Assembly (NCBI RefSeq): GCF_026210795.1
Contig: NC_089439.1
Coordinates: 4,650,001-4,714,000 of the forward strand
Length of the DNA: 64,000 nt
Direction of reading: 5' to 3'
Source: Rhizophagus irregularis
Lineage: Eukaryota; Glomeromycota; Glomeromycetes; Glomerales; Glomeraceae
The notes beneath the pieces were generated by a model that did no database searches, was not told where the DNA came from, and worked only from the letters and a program-made list of their open reading frames with translations. Below are positions 60,898 through 64,000 of this stretch, in pieces; within the stretch, counting starts at the first letter, position 1; each line of letters starts with the position of its first letter. A program made the translations under genes and the position numbers.

Positions 60898-61736
60898 TCA
60901 TGGAAAGGAACAAAACTGGTGTGTTTGTTCCTTCATTACGTGATCAGGTTGCAAAGTAGGAAATTTAATGATATTATTCTGATGCATAGAATTATCGAGT
61001 GGAGGTAACACAGCAGTAGGATCAAAAGGGGCGGTATGTTGTGTGGCAATTGCAGTAGCAGCTGCAGTTGTTGCAGTTGCAGTTGCAATGATAGTAGCAA
61101 TTGTAGTTGCAGCGATCGTAGCAGTTGCAGTAGTAGCAGCAGTTGAGGTGGAAGTATTAGTTGCATTGGCAGTAGCAGTGGTAGTAGTGGTGACATTTGC
61201 AGTGATAGTCGCTCCGGCTCTTTGTGATCCTGCTTCATTATCGTCGTTATTTAAAATCGACGAAATTCTGGTATAGTCCTTATTAATCAAGGTCTCATTA
61301 AAGGAAGCCATAGGACCTAGCGCTCCACTTTTTCTTTCACTTCCAGATCGTTTACGTTTGATCAAACTAGAATTTATGATTAGACAAATTATTTTATGTA
61401 TATAATATTTTGAATAAATTAATATAAAATAGAACTTTTGTTTACCGATCATAAACTTGTTTTAAATCCCAGTAAATCCCATATTTTTTTAACTCTTGGA
61501 CTAAACTATCCAATTTATCCAAAGAAAATGTTTTTCTTTTTCCAAGATCTGTTTGTTTGATAATTTCGTCGACTATTTCACCGATTTTGAACAAAGTCTT
61601 TAAAAAAAAAAGATATAACCATATAAATAAAAAAAAAACTAAGTATGGACAAAAAAATTTTAATTTATTCTTTTTTCTTTTTTCTTTTTTTTATCGATTT
61701 TAATTAACTTACAACATTTTCTGACATATCGGACAT
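60898..61736 (-). CDS. Unrecognised family X protein with Thr/Ala-rich tract (X2)
   Basis: Three exons: 61713-61736 (MSDMSENV), 61446-61597 and 60898-61366, with phases 0 and 2, giving 214 residues. The second exon encodes KIGEIVDEIIKQTDLGKRKT, then VQELKKYGIYWDLKQVYDR, homologous to exon 1 of X1 and of exactly equal length (152 bp). Exon 3 starts LIKRKRSGSERKSGALGP, a basic possible nuclear signal. It continues through about 60 residues of Thr/Ala/Ile repeats encoded by gcn/acn triplets. It then reaches the family block APFDPTAVLPPLDNSM and ends in DHVMKEQTHQFCSFP. A broken copy lies at 22780-23040. The function is unknown. The charged helical start suggests a protein-protein interaction role, which is only a guess. 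Confidence 0.68.
61043..61215. repeat. Trinucleotide-rich tract coding Thr/Ala
   Basis: Degenerate gca/gtt/gta/gtg triplets on the plus strand (ttgcagttgcagttgcaatg and similar) run for about 170 bp within the last exon of X2. They encode alternating Thr, Ala and Ile. The imperfect triplets suggest an old expansion. Confidence 0.8.
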
Positions 61737-62039
61737 TTTGTCAAGAAGAAAAGAAATCTGATGATTTGAATTTGGAAATATACGTTTATACGCATTTTTA
61801 AGGAAATGTGAGTGAATGAACAATTTTTTTGGAAATATTGAATGTTTCTTTGATAAAAATAATTGTAAATTTGTAATACAAATACAAACATAAAAATAAA
61901 GTGTAAGGATTTACTATCTGACATATTGTAATGTTTGTACATCCCGATCACAATGACGCATTAAGGCATTATGCATTTCTGCAGATGACAATTAATTAAA
62001 ATATATTTTTTCTTTTCTTGCAAGATATTTTAGCAATCA

Positions 62040-62345
62040 TGGATCTTGAATATATTAAATCTCATAAGAAGGGGATCTTTATTCTATGCATATATGATTT
62101 TAATATCTTTAAATTAAGTTTTGTTGGAAGCTAAAAATTCGAAGATTTACGATGCAATGTGTAACGGAATAAACGCCTTCAAATTAAGGCATTTTCGCTG
62201 ACCCATTTAGAAATTTTTGAAAGAGAATATCTGATGATCTGTAAACATCCATCTGAATATTTGATCGGATGACGTGATGAATTATCTAAAAAAGGAATAC
62301 AAGCGTTTTCTCACGAAAATGAAATAGATAAAAAAAGCTAATTAT
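62040..62345 (+). pseudogene. Unidentified coding remnant
   Basis: The plus strand has MDLEYIKSHKKGIFILCIYD and a stop. Later, in another frame, come AFSLTHLEIFEREYLMICKH, PSEYLIG, a TGA and RDELSKKGIQAFSHENEID. The last part is also preserved at about 23205-23245 in the duplicate. It is clearly coding-derived but broken by stops and a frameshift. Confidence 0.45.
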
Positions 62346-63581
62346 TAATTAGAGTTTATGATTACGTATTAATTGTCCATTATTTATTTGTAGGGCCGTT
62401 ACTTTGTCGTCATTTTAATTTTTAATTTTTATTATTTCTCTTTATCAAATAGGTTAAAATGTCCTAATAACATCACGAGTTGAAATTTCTTGTCTTCAAA
62501 AATACTGAGCAAAGTCAGTTTTAATCATACGAGATATTTTTCTCGTTCGGGTTAGTTAACGGTTTCACGATCTATTCTATATTGACTTGATCAAGATTCA
62601 AGACTTCATATCTCTCAATTATACTTTTCGGTTTAGATTTCAGCTATCCCGAGTCGTGGGCTTGCAGAGCTGATTGTATTTATTTTGATTAATTTGATCG
62701 CGCTTTTTTTTGGATTGCCACTTTCATTTTTATCTTGAGCTTGACATAAAATAAATATGATTAAATATAACAGTTTTCATCATATAATTGATCTAATACA
62801 ACATAATTTTTACATTTTTCTGAAAGTATTTTCGTACTTTGTGGTCTTGTACACCTTTATTAATAAAAATTAAAGATAATTGTTTGTTTTGTGTAATTTC
62901 ACGTTGCAGAAGATTATTAGACTCCCCAAACGGGTTTTAATGTTAAACCTATCAAGAAGCCCCAAACTTACAAGTAAAACCTGCACACCCTTAATGAATA
63001 ATAGTATACACACCTACTAATCAGTTGTTCTATTATCAGTTTATATCGCATCATTTACATTTTTAAAATTAGTAACTCTCCTATATTTCTGTCTTCTTCC
63101 TCTGGGATATTATAAAATTCTGAGAGGTGAATCGTCGAGTCCAAACTACAAGAGAACTTTGCACGGAAGTCATACCACAAACATCACGCAGGTTATCAAA
63201 TCCCTAACAACGCAACCTCTTTAACGAGACCACATTTTTCTGTTATAATAAATATTTCAGAATATGAAAATTATAATTATAATTATAATTGGTAAAAAAA
63301 AAATTTCCTTTATAAACAGAATTGATACGAAGTATTTATATGAATTTACAAAAGAATCCATATTCTCGAAACCTATTACTTGATAAGCAACTTTTTCACG
63401 ATTTAAATTTTTTTTTTATGGTATACCGTTAAACTTTAAAAACAGGCTTTACATGCATAGCCAGAATTCGAGTAATCAGTTATACAAAAAAGTTAGGATC
63501 ATCGGTTTCCCAAATATAAATTGTGCATTTATTTTTTTTTTTGTTTCGAAATTCAATAAATTTTTAAATTTGTTTATAACT
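62346..63581. other. Intergenic, partly shared with 23.2-23.9 kb
   Basis: Blocks such as tctcgctttttttggattgc, tttttatcttgagcttgaca and gtaatttcacgtt recur in the same order at 23270-23900. No gene is supported. It serves as the upstream region of the lectin gene. Confidence 0.5.
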
Positions 63582-64000
63582 ATGAAAATAAAGTACTGTG
63601 TTTTTCTACTCTTTATAATTTCTACATACGGTAATTTAATCCCTAACAATAGGGTTATCACAGATTCCGAAGATTTTAATTTGATAGAAGGAATAACATA
63701 TAAAATAGTTCATTCAAATTCAGGCTTAAGCTTGGATAGTAACGGTAATGGAGTTTATACTAGTTCTATTTCTAGTCCGTATCAATATTGGTCATTAAAA
63801 AAGGCTGATGGTAATAAGTATAATATCATAAGTTTAAAATCTGGTATGAATTTAGATAGTAACGGTCAAACCGCATATATAAGTGTTCCGAAACATAATT
63901 CTATTTTTAATCCATATCAACATTGGATGTTTACAAAGATTGATAATGATACTTATAATATTATTCATCCAGTATCTCGGAATTTGGATGGCAATGGTAA
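63582..64000 (+). CDS. Secreted ricin-B-type (beta-trefoil) lectin, 3' end beyond window
   Basis: An uninterrupted frame from ATG at 63582 to the window end, 139 codons. MKIKYCVFLLFIISTYGNLI is a good signal peptide. The mature part has repeated units of the form ITYKIVHSNSGLSLDSNGNG, then YQYWSLKKADGNKYNIISLK, SGMNLDSNGQTAY and YQHWMFTKIDNDTYNI. That Q-x-W spacing, with alternating SGxxLDSNG loops, is typical of the ricin-B/R-type lectin fold, which binds sugars. No toxin catalytic domain is visible. A secreted carbohydrate-binding protein is inferred. A dead copy lies at 23930-24190. Confidence 0.8.
   Translation, partial: MKIKYCVFLLFIISTYGNLIPNNRVITDSEDFNLIEGITYKIVHSNSGLSLDSNGNGVYTSSISSPYQYWSLKKADGNKYNIISLKSGMNLDSNGQTAYISVPKHNSIFNPYQHWMFTKIDNDTYNIIHPVSRNLDGNG

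Noticed and set aside
61043-61276. Plus-strand Val/Ala-rich open frame
   Set aside because: Antisense of the Thr/Ala triplet tract in X2. The minus strand has the conserved exon structure.
1-64000. CRISPR array or bacterial operon
   Set aside because: No regularly spaced identical repeats with unique spacers. The genes are intron-containing and eukaryotic.

Overview
The window looks like a nuclear contig from an arbuscular mycorrhizal (Glomeromycotina, Rhizophagus-like) fungus. The inference rests on very high AT content, short (about 70-110 bp) GT-AG introns in small genes, tyrosine-kinase-like (TKL) kinases with an N-terminal Cys motif, R2R3-Myb-like genes and a dense load of transposon debris. 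No rRNA, tRNA or CRISPR was recognised. Most real genes here are split into small exons, so I assembled them by reading splice sites and intron phases. Exon models are inferences from sequence only.

Layout. 1-6,385: a Ty3/Gypsy LTR retrotransposon on the minus strand (left LTR cut by the window edge). Its polyprotein has lost reverse transcriptase but carries a thymidylate-kinase-like P-loop domain between the RNase H tail and the integrase. 6.4-14.5 kb: a TKL kinase gene (K1) and several terminal-inverted-repeat MITEs with clear target duplications. 14.6-16.3 kb: a half-Myb gene (Myb A) whose last exon has expanded into about nine 49-residue repeats. 19.7-21.3 kb: a coding remnant interrupted by a 1.2 kb hAT-type foldback made of three nested hairpins. 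21.5-28 kb: decayed genes, including a degenerate copy of the 61-64 kb block. 28.6-29.2 kb: a small secreted Cys-rich protein. 30.4-31.6 kb: a 173-bp satellite. 33.3-33.7 kb: a small three-exon gene (Z1). 37.2-38.7 kb: a second TKL kinase (K2). 39.3-39.9 kb: a short Myb (Myb B).

42.6-55.05 kb appears to be an old inverted duplication. Two nearly identical R2R3-Myb genes (C and D) lie on the outside in opposite orientation, and two related small genes (Y-left, Y-right) lie inside, head to head. Later repeats were inserted in the right arm. 55.5-57 kb and 60.9-61.7 kb hold two members of an unrecognised family (X1, X2), a small disordered protein and decayed genes. The window ends inside a secreted ricin-B-type lectin gene.

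The recurring theme is local duplication of small gene families (TKL kinase, Myb, X, lectin, Z/Y) in a repeat-rich, partly decaying region. The most unusual item is the nucleotide-kinase-like domain inside the Gypsy element. Next are the Myb-repeat fusion and the inverted Myb/Y duplication.
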